Part shown: positions 5,471-7,113 of the stretch, one piece after another
How positions within the stretch are numbered: the stretch's first letter is position 1
How the letters are laid out: every line of letters begins with the position of its first letter
Assembly (NCBI GenBank): GCA_023419995.1
Contig: JAEZXF010000149.1
Location: 1 to 7,113, forward strand
Length of the DNA: 7,113 nucleotides
Direction: 5' to 3'
Source: Pseudomonadota bacterium
GTDB lineage: Bacteria > Pseudomonadota > Alphaproteobacteria > Rhizobiales > Rhizobiaceae
The notes under the pieces: model-generated
What the model saw: the letters and a program-made list of their open reading frames with translations, nothing else
Database searches by the model: none
What the model was told of the DNA's origin: nothing
Position numbers and translations under genes: made by a program

Positions 5471-6566
5471 CCGGCGCGATGAAGCCGAGGATGCTCTCCC
5501 GGAAATAGCGCTCGACATGGTACTCCCGGGCGAAGCCGAAACCGCCATGGGTGCGCACCGCCCGGAAGGCGGCATCGAACGAGGCCTGGCTCGCCAGATA
5601 CTTGGCGCTGTTGGCCTCCAGCCCGCAGGGCTGGCCGCGGTCGTAGAGCCACGCGGCCTTGAACAGCATCAGCTCCGCTGCCTGGAGCCGCATCCAGATG
5701 TCGGCGAGGGGGTGCTGGATCGCCTGGTTCATGCCGATCGGCCGGCCGAAGACGACGCGCTCGCCGGCATAGGCGGCGGCCTTCTCCAGCACCGCCTGGC
5801 CGGCGCCGATGGCGCTGGCAGCCGCCACGATGCGCTCGGCGTTGAGCCCGTGCAGCAGCACGCGGAACCCTTCGCCCTCGGCACCGATGCGGTCTTCCTC
5901 CGGCACCGCCAGCCCGTCGATGAAGATGGCGTTGGAATCGACCGCCTTGCGCGCCATCTTCTCGATCTCGCGCACCTCGATGCGGTCGCGGTCGAAGCGG
6001 GTGTAGAATACGGTGATGCCGTCGGTCGGCCGCTTGCAGTCGGCCAGCGGCGTGGTGCGTGTGACGAGCAGGATGCGGTCGGCCTGCCGGGCCGTCGAGG
6101 TCCAGACCTTGCGGCCGTCGACCACGTAGCCGTCGCCCTCGCGCCGGGCGAAGGTGGTGATATGGGTGGTGTCGAGGCCGGCGTCGGGCTCGGTGACGCC
6201 GAAGCAGGCGCGCTCCTCGCCGGCGATCAGCGGCGGCAGCATGCGCCGCTTCTGCTCCGGGGTGCCGAAGCCGACCACCGGCTGCAGCCCGAAGATGTTG
6301 ATGTGCACCGACGAGGTGGCGGCCAGGCCGAGGCGGCCGATCTCCTTCATGACGATGGCCGCCTCGGTGATGCCGAGGCCGGCGCCGCCATACTCCTCCG
6401 GGGTGGTGATGCCGAACCAGCCGTTCGCCGCCACTGTCCTCGCGAAGTCGTGGGGAAACGCCCCGTCGCGGTCGCGCTCCAGCCAGTACGCGTCGTCATA
6501 GGGGGCGCAGATGCGCGCCACGGCCTCCTGGATCGAGCGCTGCTCCTCGCTCAGGGCAAAGTTCAT
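5406..6566 (-). CDS. Acyl-CoA dehydrogenase family protein
   Basis: This 386-residue FAD-dependent enzyme is the usual length for alpha,beta-desaturation of an acyl-CoA, passing electrons to electron-transfer flavoprotein. It starts MNFALSEEQRSIQEAV. ITTPEEYGGAGLG (53-65) follows, then the flavin/substrate signature CFGVTEPDAGLD (121-132), where Leu replaces the usual Ser/Thr. VVDGRKVWTSTA (148-159), FGRPIGMNQAIQHPLADI (273-290) and RTHGGFGFAREYHVERYFRE (338-357) complete the fold. The C-terminal Glu of medium-chain enzymes (E376) aligns with Pro365 in IAPVSEEL. Glu244 in LNAERIV occupies the alternative base position used by isovaleryl-CoA dehydrogenase. Start ATG (6566-6564) has GGAGG 8 bases upstream (complement of 6575-6579). 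The frame is open far upstream, but that part overlaps the regulator in another frame. It lies 35 bases after the GntR-family regulator on the same strand, converging on the CoA-transferase. Confidence 0.93.
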   Translation of the reverse strand: MNFALSEEQRSIQEAVARICAPYDDAYWLERDRDGAFPHDFARTVAANGWFGITTPEEYGGAGLGITEAAIVMKEIGRLGLAATSSVHINIFGLQPVVGFGTPEQKRRMLPPLIAGEERACFGVTEPDAGLDTTHITTFARREGDGYVVDGRKVWTSTARQADRILLVTRTTPLADCKRPTDGITVFYTRFDRDRIEVREIEKMARKAVDSNAIFIDGLAVPEEDRIGAEGEGFRVLLHGLNAERIVAAASAIGAGQAVLEKAAAYAGERVVFGRPIGMNQAIQHPLADIWMRLQAAELMLFKAAWLYDRGQPCGLEANSAKYLASQASFDAAFRAVRTHGGFGFAREYHVERYFRESILGFIAPVSEELILCHVAERALGLPKSY

Positions 6567-6574
6567 GCTTCCTG

Positions 6575-6579
6575 CCTCC
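6575..6579 (-). promoter_or_regulatory. Ribosome binding site of the acyl-CoA dehydrogenase
   Basis: Read on the minus strand, GGAGG lies 8 bases before ATG 6566-6564. It supports this start over upstream in-frame codons. The gap to the regulator stop is only 35 bases and shows no separate promoter or terminator, so the two genes are probably co-transcribed. Confidence 0.65.
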
Positions 6580-6601
6580 CGCCATGCGGTTCGAAAGGGT
6601 C

Positions 6602-7113
6602 CTAGCTCCCGCCTCCCGGGCGCGCGGTCGGGCGCCAGTCGTCCACCGCGCGCTCGAAGACGTTGGCGATGCGGCGCCGCATCAGGAAGAGGTCGCCGCG
6701 GATGAAGCTGCGGTGCGCCATCACCGGCGTGTCGCGCCCGACCTCGGTCAGGGTCGATTCCTGCAGCACGACGGGCGCGGCCAGCGGGATCTCCAGGAGG
6801 CTCGCCACCTCGTGGCCGGCGAGGTTGATGGTCATCACCTGGTCGCCGACGAGATGGCGCAGGCCGGTGTGGTCGCGCACGAGCTGCGCGTAGAGCCGCG
6901 TGCGGTCGAGGTCCTCGGGGATCATGTCGAAATACCGCTTCGGCATGATGAAGTCGATGATCGAGTAGGGCTTGCCCTCGAACAGATGCAGCTTGCGCGC
7001 GGCGACCAGTGGGCCCTCGGCTTCCGGGATGAACCGGGCGGGGCCGTAGGCGCGACCGCATTCGGAATGGCCGATCACCTTGATCGAGAAGCGCGTGTCG
7101 AGGTTGAGCTGGT
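6602..7113 (-). CDS. GntR-family transcriptional regulator, UTRA effector-binding domain (N-terminus outside window)
   Basis: About 169 residues of the C-terminal part are visible; the frame is open to the right edge and stops with TAG (6604-6602). I recognise a UTRA domain, the small-molecule sensor of HutC-type GntR repressors. The marks are LVAARKLHLFEGKPYSIIDF, a middle segment ending VASLLEIPLAAPVVLQESTL, and VMAHRSFIRGDLFLMRRRI, the last matching the family's '(Y/F)-RGD-x-(F/Y)' strand. The N-terminal winged-helix DNA-binding domain should lie beyond base 7113. A GTG at 7078 could start a short protein, but that would lack DNA binding, so I take the gene as cut by the window. It sits directly upstream of the acyl-CoA dehydrogenase and probably controls it and the opposing operon. 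The palindromes at 473-492 are a candidate target. The effector is likely a substrate or acyl-CoA intermediate, by analogy only. Confidence 0.82.
   Translation of the reverse strand, partial: QLNLDTRFSIKVIGHSECGRAYGPARFIPEAEGPLVAARKLHLFEGKPYSIIDFIMPKRYFDMIPEDLDRTRLYAQLVRDHTGLRHLVGDQVMTINLAGHEVASLLEIPLAAPVVLQESTLTEVGRDTPVMAHRSFIRGDLFLMRRRIANVFERAVDDWRPTARPGGGS

Noticed and set aside
5133..6605. A 490-residue open frame on the plus strand across the acyl-CoA dehydrogenase region
   Set aside because: It is the antisense shadow of a GC-rich gene: His/Asp/Gly/Arg-rich with no recognisable domain, while the minus-strand frame has clear family motifs.

Overview
The window is GC-rich bacterial DNA, with G or C at most third codon positions. 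Its gene families (TRAP dicarboxylate-type transporter, class III CoA-transferase, acyl-CoA dehydrogenase, AtuA-like protein) are typical of catabolic regions in Alphaproteobacteria or other high-GC Proteobacteria. The taxonomic placement is inference. Nearly all of the sequence is coding, and no gene-free stretch exceeds about 100 bases. There are no RNA genes, insertion sequences or CRISPR repeats that I can see.

Layout, left to right. Positions 1-444 (+) are the 3' end of an AtuA-family gene: a Pro/Ala-rich linker followed by the C-terminal AtuA-like domain. Positions 445-525 are an AT-rich gap holding a probable promoter and overlapping palindromes that look like a GntR-type operator. From 526 to 5470 (+) runs a tight array: an enoyl-CoA hydratase/isomerase, the three TRAP transporter components (periplasmic DctP, small membrane DctQ, large membrane DctM), and a CaiB/BaiF-type CoA-transferase. 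DctQ/DctM and DctM/CoA-transferase overlap by a few bases, as in translationally coupled operons. DctP is broken by what looks like one missing G at about 1880-1882. A perfect 11-bp stem-loop separates dctP from dctQ. On the minus strand, converging on this array, are an acyl-CoA dehydrogenase (5406-6566) and, upstream of it, the UTRA effector-binding domain of a GntR-family regulator that runs off the right edge (6602-7113).

Taken together, the region reads as a carboxylic-acid uptake and degradation cassette. TRAP would import an organic acid, the CoA-transferase would activate it, and the acyl-CoA dehydrogenase and the crotonase-fold enzyme would carry out beta-oxidation-like steps. The GntR/UTRA regulator would sense the substrate or an acyl-CoA intermediate. 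The substrate cannot be read from the sequence. The AtuA neighbour hints at branched or terpenoid-like acids, but AtuA-family proteins occur in many contexts.

The individual families are known. The parts worth a second look are the disrupted transporter receptor, the palindrome-rich promoter, two enzymes that both lack the classical catalytic glutamates of their superfamilies but carry alternative acidic residues, and the 65-bp convergent overlap at the operon junction.
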